Source: Fidelibacterota bacterium (GTDB lineage: Bacteria > Fidelibacterota > Marinisomatia > Marinisomatales > TCS55). Taken from it: DNA of 26,244 bases. The stretch spans positions 4,785 through 31,028 of the forward strand of contig NZWI01000028.1 of NCBI GenBank assembly GCA_002701875.1, given 5' to 3'. The notes beneath the pieces are model-generated. The model did not search any database. It worked only from the letters and a program-made list of their open reading frames with translations, and was not told where the DNA came from. How positions within the stretch are numbered: position 1 is the first letter of the stretch; each line of letters starts with the position of its first letter. Both the position numbers and the translations under genes were made by a program. This document shows positions 8,898 through 16,435 of this stretch, piece by piece.

Positions 8898-9970
8898 ATT
8901 TCATTGAAAAAGAGCTCATCAAGACATGTTATCTTATCTTCATAAGAATGAGGATATAAAAACCTTTCAGCAGCGGAAATACTACTGAGGATTGAGTTAC
9001 CATCTTGAGGCGTGAAACAAAAACCATATATCTCATGCTTGTTTTTTACATGTATTGATTGCTCAACAACAACTGTTTGATTTAAAATTCTCCCAAAATG
9101 ACCATGATCCCTACCAAATGAAAATACCGTAGAAGTCATATCTTTAGATGTAGTAGCTACTAGTTTATTAGCCTCTAATTTCTCAATTACTTCATTACGA
9201 CTAGTAGGTGCTTCTGTTTTTAAAGCAAACCAAAGTACATGCATATATTGACTATTTATTTTCATTGCTGAAGAAAACAAATCCAATTCATAGCCTAGAG
9301 TCGCAAATAATTCTGATGCATCTTTCGCATGATGAGATCCGAACTTTTCATCAGAGTGTTTTCCTACGGAAGGAGCCGCTATATAGCCACTACTTTGGCT
9401 CGTGTCATTGGCTCGTCTAACACAAACGAAACGTCCTTCTTGTAGGTTTTCTGGCCCAAAACCATCAATAGCAAGAGTATTAGTAATACATGCAATATTA
9501 TGCGTATTGCAAGATACAACTTGAATAAATTGGCAATTATCATCGTCTTTTATTACCGAATCATTAATGTTTCTAGCGTACTTTACTCCAAAACCATCTT
9601 CACTACCCTGAGCCATAAATCCATTAACTTTATTGGAGAATTGTTTATAATATAATTCTTTGTTTTTATGACCAACTCCGGATGGTGTGCAGTCAATTAC
9701 AGCTGTTGCTCTAGAAATAGCATCTTTACTTTCTAATTTTGGATCCATACCTAGCTTTTTAAAATCATCTACTTTATCTTCATTTACAGCTAGATTTGCA
9801 CCACGCTTTAATAAACTCATTACTTTTGAGCGATCACTGCGAAGCGCTGAATTTTTATTGAAACTAATTTCATCGATACCTAACTGCTCCCTATAATCAC
9901 ATAATAAACCTATTAATGGTTCCCCAATAGTACCAGTACCCACTACATGTATAATTTTACGATTAGTCAT
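8894..9970 (-). CDS. Type II (archaeal-type) glyceraldehyde-3-phosphate dehydrogenase
   Basis: This appears to be the phosphorylating GAPDH class known mainly from archaea and only distantly related to bacterial GapA. It interconverts glyceraldehyde-3-phosphate and 1,3-bisphosphoglycerate, usually with NAD(P). Diagnostic blocks are an N-terminal nucleotide-binding GTGTIG (11-16), VIDCTPSGVGHKNKELY (91-107, matching the archaeal 'DATPEGIGAKNKPLY' block), the catalytic VVSCNT (151-156, Cys154), VRRAND (184-189) and NSQYMHVLW (239-247), equivalent to the archaeal Leu-Met-His-Gln-His region. The 358 residues are slightly longer than archaeal proteins (about 335-345). The start ATG shares one base with the ccmD stop (TAATG) and the end overlaps the hydrolase gene by four bases. 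No other glycolytic gene is nearby. Recognition is from motif memory, so an unassigned dehydrogenase of the same fold cannot be excluded. Confidence 0.78.
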   Translation of the reverse strand: MTNRKIIHVVGTGTIGEPLIGLLCDYREQLGIDEISFNKNSALRSDRSKVMSLLKRGANLAVNEDKVDDFKKLGMDPKLESKDAISRATAVIDCTPSGVGHKNKELYYKQFSNKVNGFMAQGSEDGFGVKYARNINDSVIKDDDNCQFIQVVSCNTHNIACITNTLAIDGFGPENLQEGRFVCVRRANDTSQSSGYIAAPSVGKHSDEKFGSHHAKDASELFATLGYELDLFSSAMKINSQYMHVLWFALKTEAPTSRNEVIEKLEANKLVATTSKDMTSTVFSFGRDHGHFGRILNQTVVVEQSIHVKNKHEIYGFCFTPQDGNSILSSISAAERFLYPHSYEDKITCLDELFFNEI

Positions 9971-10107
9971 TAATTCATCCCTTTATCATTATCATATTTT
10001 TTTAATAAAAATCTATTTTCAGATCGAAATTGAATAATAAACCATAAAATAATTAATCCAAAAACAATCACATAAACCGAAATAAAATAGCCAAAGAAGT
10101 TATACAT
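9970..10107 (-). CDS. ccmD: CcmD-like small heme-exporter subunit
   Basis: A 45-codon gene in the only space between ccmC and the GAPDH gene. It begins MYNFFGYFISVYVIVFGLI, forming one membrane helix at about residues 6-27, followed by a charged stretch (FRSENRFLLKKYDNDKG). CcmD proteins are tiny, poorly conserved, single-helix proteins that bind the CcmABC complex and help release heme-loaded CcmE; size, topology and position right after ccmC all fit. The ATG at 10107 overlaps the last eight bases of ccmC, and the stop codon TAA (9972-9970) shares its final A with the start of the next gene. Assignment rests on context and topology rather than on sequence motifs. Confidence 0.8.
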   Translation of the reverse strand: MYNFFGYFISVYVIVFGLIILWFIIQFRSENRFLLKKYDNDKGMN

Positions 10108-10771
10108 CTTCATTCATACCATTGTTGAGATTTATCACATAAACTCGATATCGGATCATTACTGTATAAAGCATTGTAAAGACAATGAGTGAAAAAATAA
10201 ATGGAGATAGTATTTCTGATGGTTGTTCAGCCATTTCGACTTGCGGATGAGATTGGATCTCTGGCGACCAAAACTGCACCGACAAAAAGATAATTGGTAC
10301 ATTTATAAAAGCTACAATACCTAAAGCAGCAGCATTACGTTTCATTCTTTCTATATAACCTCCATATGCCCTTATCATAAAATAACCGATGTAAATAAGG
10401 AATAGGATTAATGTTGTTACCAAACGAGGCTCCCATACCCAAGGTTGACCCCAAATGGGAGTAGCCCATATAGGACCTGTAATCAATACTAATGCCATAA
10501 AAAATGTTCCAATTTCAGAAGCTGCAAGTCCAATATTATCCCATTTATTATCACGACTAGTTAAATACATAAAACCAGATATCATAACTATGAAATACGA
10601 GAGGAAACCTATCCAAGCGGAAGGGACATGCACATAAAATATTTTCTGTGCCCAATGTTGATCTGGCACCATGGGTGTATTATATACAATGTTAAGTATA
10701 TTAATAATAGATAAAATAATTATAACCAAAATGGACCATTGGTTATTTTTCTTTTGAAAGTAATTAGTCAT
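10100..10771 (-). CDS. ccmC: Heme exporter protein CcmC
   Basis: CcmC is the membrane protein of the CcmABCD complex that binds heme in a tryptophan-rich (WWD) domain and loads it onto CcmE. The 223 residues have about six hydrophobic helices. The first conserved heme-ligand His lies in IFYVHVPSAW (44-53, His48), as in other CcmC. The second probably is the His in EIQSHPQ (171-177), in the position usually seen as 'WWxTLHQ'. The WWD region reads WGQPWVWEPRLVTTLIL (107-123), where the usual form is WGTWWVWDARLT: Pro replaces a Trp and Glu replaces Asp. The start ATG shares one base with the ccmB stop (TAATG). Confidence 0.93.
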   Translation of the reverse strand: MTNYFQKKNNQWSILVIIILSIINILNIVYNTPMVPDQHWAQKIFYVHVPSAWIGFLSYFIVMISGFMYLTSRDNKWDNIGLAASEIGTFFMALVLITGPIWATPIWGQPWVWEPRLVTTLILFLIYIGYFMIRAYGGYIERMKRNAAALGIVAFINVPIIFLSVQFWSPEIQSHPQVEMAEQPSEILSPFIFSLIVFTMLYTVMIRYRVYVINLNNGMNEDV

Positions 10772-11433
10772 TATTCTTCTACTAAATAATCAAATAAAAC
10801 ATATCCAGCAAGCCCTGAAATTATAATAATTGATCCAACAATTAATACCCATATTTCCCATAGCACATATGAATCATTTAACATAACTGATGTAGAAATT
10901 TTTGTTGCAGCAATTATAATAGGTGATACTAATGGGAAAAACAATATGGGTAGTAATATTTCACTTAGATTCGATCTCATTGCTATTCCAGATACTAAAT
11001 TAGCCACAGCCATAATTCCTAAATTAATAAACAAAGTTGTACTGATAGCTATTAATATATTTGAAGGGTAGTCTATCATTAAAAATTTGAAAAATGGAAA
11101 AATAATTAATATTTCCATTAGTGTAAGATAAATAAATCCACTCACCCATTTTGCCAAAAAGATTAAACCTCGATCAATTGGAGCTGTAACAAGCATCGAA
11201 AATGCATCATACTCTTTTTCATAAGCAAATGAACGATGAACTCCTAATGCGGAAACAAATAGAATTGTTATCCAAAACATTCCAGATGCATAGTTAATTA
11301 CCACTGCCCTAGATAAATTAGATGAAAATGAAAATGCTAATACAATAGCAATCCCAAAAACCACCATTGATAAGATTAATTCTTTTGATCGTAACTCAAT
11401 AAATAGCTCTTTTTTTAATAATACTAAAAACAT
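10771..11433 (-). CDS. ccmB: Heme exporter protein CcmB
   Basis: CcmB is the membrane partner of the CcmA ATPase in the complex that drives release of holo-CcmE. The 220-residue protein has about six membrane helices (near 18-36, 48-66, 95-115, 126-150, 158-178, 192-215). Before the first helix lies the charged family segment KKELFIELRSKELI (7-20), and between helices 2 and 3 the conserved cytosolic loop GVHRSFAYEKEYDAF (64-78) with its E-x-E/D pattern. It starts five bases after ccmA and ends in a one-base overlap with ccmC. Length and gene order are canonical. Confidence 0.94.
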   Translation of the reverse strand: MFLVLLKKELFIELRSKELILSMVVFGIAIVLAFSFSSNLSRAVVINYASGMFWITILFVSALGVHRSFAYEKEYDAFSMLVTAPIDRGLIFLAKWVSGFIYLTLMEILIIFPFFKFLMIDYPSNILIAISTTLFINLGIMAVANLVSGIAMRSNLSEILLPILFFPLVSPIIIAATKISTSVMLNDSYVLWEIWVLIVGSIIIISGLAGYVLFDYLVEE

Positions 11434-11438
11434 CAGAT

Positions 11439-12068
11439 TTATTTAATAATTCCAGATTCAAGTGTTAAGATTCTATCACAAAAATTTTCAGCATGATTTT
11501 TGTTATGGAGTATCATTGAAATAGTTTTATTCTGACTTCTCCAAAAGGATATATGTTTTTGAACTAAATCTAAACCATCTTTATCTAAATTAGAAAATGG
11601 TTCATCTATCAAAATCATATCCCAATCCATTAATTGAGCACATACAATTTTTAATCTTTGAAGCATACCTTCTGAATAAACTCCAATGGGCTCGTTAGCG
11701 GATTCCATTAATCCAAATTGGTCTAAAACATCAAGTATTTCTGATTGATCCTTGTAAATTTTTCTAAGACTAAGTAAAAAGTTTAAGTTTTCTATTGCAG
11801 AGAAAGGATGATACATACCTGGAGAGTGACCTAAATAAAATAATTTACTACTATGGATAGGCTTTACCTTTAATAGGTTTTTTCCTTGAAATATAATTGA
11901 ACCATTATCATAGGTCATTAAGCGGGCGATAATCCTAAATAGAGTAGATTTCCCTGCACCATTCCTACCCATAAAAACAATAGATTCACCTTCTTTTTGT
12001 GAGAATGATATATTCTTTAATATTTTTTTGCGATTAAACGCTTTGGAGATATTTTGTACCGAGAGCAC
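11439..12068 (-). CDS. ccmA: Heme exporter ATP-binding protein CcmA
   Basis: CcmA is the ABC ATPase of the CcmABCD complex; ATP hydrolysis frees heme-charged CcmE from CcmC. In the 209-residue protein, Walker A is GRNGAGKST (34-42), the ABC signature is YSEGMLQRL (131-139, a variant of LSGGQ like the 'YSRGMxQR' of many non-proteobacterial CcmA), and Walker B is MILIDEPFSNLD (151-162). The switch His is in SMILHNKNH near the C-terminus. The start is GTG at 12068, whose G is also the last base of the upstream TAG stop (TAGTG). Confidence 0.93.
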   Translation of the reverse strand: MLSVQNISKAFNRKKILKNISFSQKEGESIVFMGRNGAGKSTLFRIIARLMTYDNGSIIFQGKNLLKVKPIHSSKLFYLGHSPGMYHPFSAIENLNFLLSLRKIYKDQSEILDVLDQFGLMESANEPIGVYSEGMLQRLKIVCAQLMDWDMILIDEPFSNLDKDGLDLVQKHISFWRSQNKTISMILHNKNHAENFCDRILTLESGIIK

Positions 12069-12343
12069 TACTTTGATTTAAGCTGAGCAATTATTGCGGA
12101 GACTTCCTTTTTAAGCTCAATTCTCATTTTAGTAAAATCTTTATTATTAATATTTCCAATATCATATTCCATTTCAAGTTCTTTAATCTGTCGATACAAC
12201 ATTATTTTTTTTCTTTTTAAAGATTTTTGATCTTCACTTTCATAACTATTAGCTAATTTTGACATGAATAGTGGTTCAATTACGTATAGAATAGATAGAG
12301 CAAAAGGAATAAATATTAGACCATAATCTCTTAAAATTTCCAT
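12068..12343 (-). CDS. Short CcmI/CycH-like cytochrome c biogenesis protein
   Basis: A 91-residue protein placed between ccmF and ccmA. The start is taken as the ATG at 12343, which shares one base with the ccmF stop codon (TAATG); a longer frame reaches 12415 but only by running inside ccmF. One membrane helix (about 8-25) is followed by a charged coiled-coil-like region, RRKKIMLYRQIKELE-type, with the pattern 'RQIKELEMEYDIGNINNKDFTKM' (reduced here to its key features: Arg51, Glu55-Glu57, Asp61, Asp69). This resembles the N-terminal half of CcmI ('ALKELEFDYEMGKLSEEEY'-like), which helps present apocytochrome. The C-terminal TPR domain of full-length CcmI is absent. Function as a heme-lyase helper is inferred from similarity and position. 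Confidence 0.7.
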   Translation of the reverse strand: MEILRDYGLIFIPFALSILYVIEPLFMSKLANSYESEDQKSLKRKKIMLYRQIKELEMEYDIGNINNKDFTKMRIELKKEVSAIIAQLKSK

Positions 12344-14307
12344 TATTCTTCTTTCCTTGGCCAAAGAGCTATTAAAGTTCCAAATACTAGAATATATCCA
12401 CCTATCCAAACCCATCTTACTAATGGGTTGATCATTATTTTAAGAAATGCGATTTGTTTTTGATTATCTATTGAAGAGAATATTGAATATATATCCTTAT
12501 TCAGTTCTGAATAAATATCTAATTCACTATGAGGCTGTCTACGATTAATATCTGGGTTATTGTGAAAATATACTCTTTTTTCGGGATAAAGATTTGTTAC
12601 GAATTGACCCTGGTGGTCTGTTACCCTAAGTTTACTTATCCATGCATAATGATTAGGGCGTTCAGATTCTGAAAGGTTCACAAGTTCAAACTCGTAACCT
12701 GCAAGATGTTCAACTTGACCAACTTGCAAGCTAAATTCTTTTTCTCTATCAAAAGCATGTCCCGTAAAACCAACAAACATAAAAACTATACCCAAATGAA
12801 CTATATATCCGCCATATCGAGAGCGATTCTTACTAATCATATTAATTAAAGCACTATGTAATGACTCCTTGAACTTATTTTTTCTTACACGAATTCCTAG
12901 ATAGAATTCTGATATAATTGCTGTAGTTACAAAAACACACAAACTAAATGAAATCACTACATATCCTTTATATCCAATCAATAAAAATGAAACAATAGAA
13001 ATAAAAAATATAATAATAGGGAGAGTGAATTTTCTAATGAGATTTTTTGACCCAGTTCTACGCCAAGCGAGAAGAGGTCCAATACCAGTTAATCCTAATA
13101 GAATTAGACCTATTGGGGTATTAATTTGATTAAAAAATGGTGCACCAACAGTTATTTTAGTCCCTCTAATGGCTTCAGAGATCACCGGAAATAAAGTTCC
13201 CCATAAAACAGCAAAACATAAAACAACAAAAATCATATTGTTGAAAAGAAACCCGCTTTCACGTGAAGTAAAAGATTCAATTTTTTTCGGAGATTTTAGA
13301 TCATCCAGCCTACTATACATAAGGCCAAAAGAAGCTATCATAATAAAAAAGACGAAGGATAAAAAAATTGGTCCAAGAGATGATTCTGTAAATGAATGCA
13401 CAGAACTCATTACACCAGATCTTGTTAAAAATGTACCAAAAATACAGAGCGTAAATGTTAATATAATTAAGACCATATTCCATAGCCTTAGCATATCTTT
13501 CTTCTCTTGAATAATAATTGAATGAAGAAATGCAGTTGCAGTTAACCATGGCATAAAGCTTGCATTCTCTACTGGATCCCAAGCCCAATATCCTCCCCAT
13601 CCTAATTCTTGGTATGCCCACCAACCGCCCAAAATAATCCCCATACTTAAAAATAACCAAGCTACTAATGTCCATCGGCGAATACTCTGAATCCATAATG
13701 GGCTTGTATCACGATTAACTAATGCAGAAAAAGCAAATGCAAATGGAACGGAAAACCCGACATAACCTAAGTAGAGAGTGGGTGGATGAATTGCCATAGT
13801 TATGTTTTGAAGCAAAGGATTCAAACCATTACCATTTGCCACAATAAAGTCTGCTTCAGTTGGCTTAAAAGGATTAGTTACATAATTAGTTAGAATTAAA
13901 AAGAAAATTTGGGTAACTGTTAACGATATGATTACCCAAGGCATAAGTTCATGATGCTTATACTGGTTTTGTAGAATTGTAATAGTAGAAAAAATAGAAA
14001 GAATAAAAAGCCAAAATAACAAAGACCCAGATTGCCCAGCCCAAAGAGCTGAAATTTTATAGATAAAAGGGGTCTCTATACTTGTATATCGAGCAACATA
14101 ATCTACATCAAAATTACTGATAATTAACTGATAGCTCAGTATAAATGTTGCTAAAAAAATAAAAAAAGAAACTCCTAGGGCCAATCTTTGACCTACTAAA
14201 AATAATCGCTGATCCTGATTTTTAGTATAAATTAATAATGTAAATACAGTTAGTAGACCAAATCCAAAAGCTAGAGATAGGGCCACTCCGCCTGCTACTG
14301 GAGTCAT
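12343..14307 (-). CDS. ccmF: Cytochrome c heme lyase subunit CcmF
   Basis: CcmF takes heme from CcmE and attaches it to the CXXCH motif of apocytochromes in the periplasm. The protein is 654 residues, the usual length, with about fifteen hydrophobic helices. It shows ALWAGQSGSLLFW (87-99), the His-containing AIHPPTLYLGYVG (172-184), and an intact WWD heme-handling motif WGGYWAWDPVENASFMPWL (237-255). Another family His is in FLHSIII (260-266). A periplasmic soluble domain near the C-terminus precedes the last helix (about 630-650). It overlaps ccmE by four bases (ATGA) and the ccmI-like gene by one. Confidence 0.96.
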   Translation of the reverse strand: MTPVAGGVALSLAFGFGLLTVFTLLIYTKNQDQRLFLVGQRLALGVSFFIFLATFILSYQLIISNFDVDYVARYTSIETPFIYKISALWAGQSGSLLFWLFILSIFSTITILQNQYKHHELMPWVIISLTVTQIFFLILTNYVTNPFKPTEADFIVANGNGLNPLLQNITMAIHPPTLYLGYVGFSVPFAFAFSALVNRDTSPLWIQSIRRWTLVAWLFLSMGIILGGWWAYQELGWGGYWAWDPVENASFMPWLTATAFLHSIIIQEKKDMLRLWNMVLIILTFTLCIFGTFLTRSGVMSSVHSFTESSLGPIFLSFVFFIMIASFGLMYSRLDDLKSPKKIESFTSRESGFLFNNMIFVVLCFAVLWGTLFPVISEAIRGTKITVGAPFFNQINTPIGLILLGLTGIGPLLAWRRTGSKNLIRKFTLPIIIFFISIVSFLLIGYKGYVVISFSLCVFVTTAIISEFYLGIRVRKNKFKESLHSALINMISKNRSRYGGYIVHLGIVFMFVGFTGHAFDREKEFSLQVGQVEHLAGYEFELVNLSESERPNHYAWISKLRVTDHQGQFVTNLYPEKRVYFHNNPDINRRQPHSELDIYSELNKDIYSIFSSIDNQKQIAFLKIMINPLVRWVWIGGYILVFGTLIALWPRKEE

Positions 14308-14735
14308 TGTTGAACTTCGGTTAAGTTATAACTGCTCTCATTTCTTAAATCACCTTCATAACGAGATGCACATTTAGTTTGAAGCTCATCAGCATAAAAA
14401 ACACCATTATTATATTGGCCAGCAACAATGACTTCTGCACCATCTTTAAATAGATCTGGTCGTGTTCTGCCATATTTAACATATAATTCGGAAGAACCTT
14501 CTTTTAAAATAAAATTGCATTCTAGTTGGTTTGTTTCTGAAATTACAATAGAGCCATCTTTTACTAGACCGCCTAGTTTAATCCGTTTGTTAATATTGTT
14601 ATTCATTAATTCATTAACAGAAACAAATGTTGCCATGGCCTTTTCATCAGAAGGGTTGTAGGAAACCCAACTAATCCAAAATCCAGTAACTGCAACAACA
14701 CCAATAATTAATAAAGTAAATTTTTTGTTTTTCAT
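14304..14735 (-). CDS. ccmE: Heme chaperone CcmE, Cys-x3-Tyr variant
   Basis: CcmE is a membrane-anchored periplasmic chaperone that binds heme covalently and passes it to CcmF. The 143 residues comprise an N-terminal anchor (about 7-25) and an OB-fold domain with the family blocks RIKLGGLVKDGSI (51-63), LYVKYGRTRPDLFKDG (84-99) and VIVAGQY (102-108). The heme-attachment region reads ELQTKCASRYEG (117-128). The usual heme-binding His of HxxxY is Cys122 here, followed by Tyr126. CxxxY CcmE proteins are known from archaea and sulfate reducers, where they work without CcmG and CcmH. It heads the ccm block, 21 bases after the mutase gene, and overlaps ccmF by four bases. Confidence 0.95.
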   Translation of the reverse strand: MKNKKFTLLIIGVVAVTGFWISWVSYNPSDEKAMATFVSVNELMNNNINKRIKLGGLVKDGSIVISETNQLECNFILKEGSSELYVKYGRTRPDLFKDGAEVIVAGQYNNGVFYADELQTKCASRYEGDLRNESSYNLTEVQQ

Positions 14736-14756
14736 TGTATCTCTAAGTTTAATAAA

Positions 14757-16415
14757 CTAAAAAACTGCTGTTTCTTGCCATTCTCCAAATTCTGCTTTCA
14801 TTGCAATTACGATCTCACCCATCGTTGCTAATTTTTTAGAAGCATCAATAATAGGAATCATAATATTATCACCATTTCTACATGCTTCACTTATTTTTTT
14901 TAAAGCTAATTGAACAGAGTTCTCATCTCTATCAGATCTCAATTGAATCAATGCATCTTTTTGTAATTTTTCAGCATCATTACCAATCTCTAATATTGGA
15001 ATTTCTATTTCTTCATTTTCTTGAACAAATTCATTAACACCTACATGGATAAATTCTTTTTTATCAATTTTTTGTTGATAATCTGAAGCAGCTTGGGCAA
15101 TCTCAAGTTGAAAATAGCCTTTTTCAATTGCAGGAATCACACCCCCTAAATCTTCTATTTCTTGAAAATACTTTTCTGCTTTAGATTCGATTTGGTTGGT
15201 TAGTTCCTCAACGTACCATGAGCCACCCAAAGGGTCAGCAACGTTTGCTACGCCAGTTTCAAAAGCAATTAATTGTTGAGTCCTAAGTGCAATTTCAGCC
15301 GCTTTTTCTGATGGTAAAGCTAAGGTCTCATCCATAGAATTTGTATGAAGAGATTGAGTTCCTCCAAGTACGGCAGCTAGTGCCTGAAACCCCGTTCTAG
15401 CAATATTATTCTCAGGTTGCTGTGCAGTCAGAGAACAACCAGCTGTTTGAGCATGAAATCTTAATTTCAAAGATCGTGGATCTTTTGCCCCATATTTATT
15501 TTTCATACGAAGTGCCCAAATTCGTCGAGCTGCACGATATTTCGCTATTTCCTCAAAGAAATCCATATGAGAATTAAAAAAATAAGAAAGTCGAGGAGCA
15601 AACGCATCTATATCTATACCCGCTTTCATAGCATATTCCACGTATGTAAATCCATTCGCCAATGTAAAAGCTAGTTCTTGGGCAGCTGTTGAGCCTGCTT
15701 CTCTAATATGGTATCCAGAAATAGAGATTGTATTATATCTTGGCAAGTGTTTTGTACAAAACTTCATCATATCTGTAATCACTCTCATTGATTGTTCGGG
15801 AGGGAAAATCCACTCTTTCTGAGCAATAAATTCTTTTAATATATCATTTTGTAACGTACCCGTTAAGTTCTTTAATGGTACTTTTTGATTCTCAGCGACT
15901 GCAATATAAAAGGCTAATAGAATTACTGCTGGTCCATTAATAGTTTGTGAAACAGATATTTTTCCTAAATCAATATCCTTAAATAATTTTTCCATATCTT
16001 TAATGGATGCAACTGATACACCACACTTTCCAACTTCCCCCTCAGACCAGGGATGGTCAGGGTCATACCCCATAAGGGTCGGCATATCATAAGCTACGGA
16101 TAGCCCTGTGAGTCCTTTTTCTAGCAATGAATGATATCGAGCATTGGTTTCTTCAGGTGTACCAAAACCTGAAAATTGCCTTTTAGTCCATAACTTTCCT
16201 CTATACATATTTGCATGCACTCCCCTTGTATAGGGAAATTGACCTGGGAATCCTAATTTATCCAGAAAGTCATCATTCGGATTTTCTGGAACATAGAGTG
16301 GATCAACAGGCTCACCGCTAATTGTATCAAAACTATATTCTCTTGATGTAGATGAATTAAAATCATCTTCCCATCGTTTTTTAGATTTTTTAAATAGTTC
16401 TAACTGTTTTGTCAT
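14757..16415 (-). CDS. Methylmalonyl-CoA mutase large (catalytic) subunit
   Basis: This is the TIM-barrel half of a coenzyme-B12-dependent acyl-CoA mutase, which interconverts methylmalonyl-CoA and succinyl-CoA. At 552 residues it ends just after the barrel and linker (ATMGEIVIAMKAEFGEW) and lacks the C-terminal cobalamin-binding domain, as in two-subunit archaeal and bacterial forms; the small subunit is not in the window. Substrate-contact residues expected for methylmalonyl-CoA are present: Tyr71 in HANMYRGKLWT, Arg211 in FPPEQSMR, and the catalytic His236 in SISGYHIREAG. Isobutyryl-CoA mutases instead have Phe and Gln at the first two sites, so methylmalonyl-CoA is the favoured substrate, although other acyl-CoA mutases of this family are hard to exclude. 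The adenosyltransferase gene near 23.5-24.0 kb would supply its cofactor. Confidence 0.88.
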   Translation of the reverse strand: MTKQLELFKKSKKRWEDDFNSSTSREYSFDTISGEPVDPLYVPENPNDDFLDKLGFPGQFPYTRGVHANMYRGKLWTKRQFSGFGTPEETNARYHSLLEKGLTGLSVAYDMPTLMGYDPDHPWSEGEVGKCGVSVASIKDMEKLFKDIDLGKISVSQTINGPAVILLAFYIAVAENQKVPLKNLTGTLQNDILKEFIAQKEWIFPPEQSMRVITDMMKFCTKHLPRYNTISISGYHIREAGSTAAQELAFTLANGFTYVEYAMKAGIDIDAFAPRLSYFFNSHMDFFEEIAKYRAARRIWALRMKNKYGAKDPRSLKLRFHAQTAGCSLTAQQPENNIARTGFQALAAVLGGTQSLHTNSMDETLALPSEKAAEIALRTQQLIAFETGVANVADPLGGSWYVEELTNQIESKAEKYFQEIEDLGGVIPAIEKGYFQLEIAQAASDYQQKIDKKEFIHVGVNEFVQENEEIEIPILEIGNDAEKLQKDALIQLRSDRDENSVQLALKKISEACRNGDNIMIPIIDASKKLATMGEIVIAMKAEFGEWQETAVF

Positions 16416-16435
16416 CAGAAAACCTAAGACTAAAA

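Noticed and set aside
12344..12415. Longer N-terminus for the ccmI-like protein starting at 12415
   Set aside because: The extra 24 codons lie wholly inside the ccmF end in another frame and are not membrane-protein-like; the ATG at 12343 in the TAATG junction gives a clean helix at the N-terminus.
13313..13696. 127-codon open frame on the minus strand within ccmF
   Set aside because: It is an alternative frame of ccmF over the WWD region; no family resemblance and no ribosome binding site.
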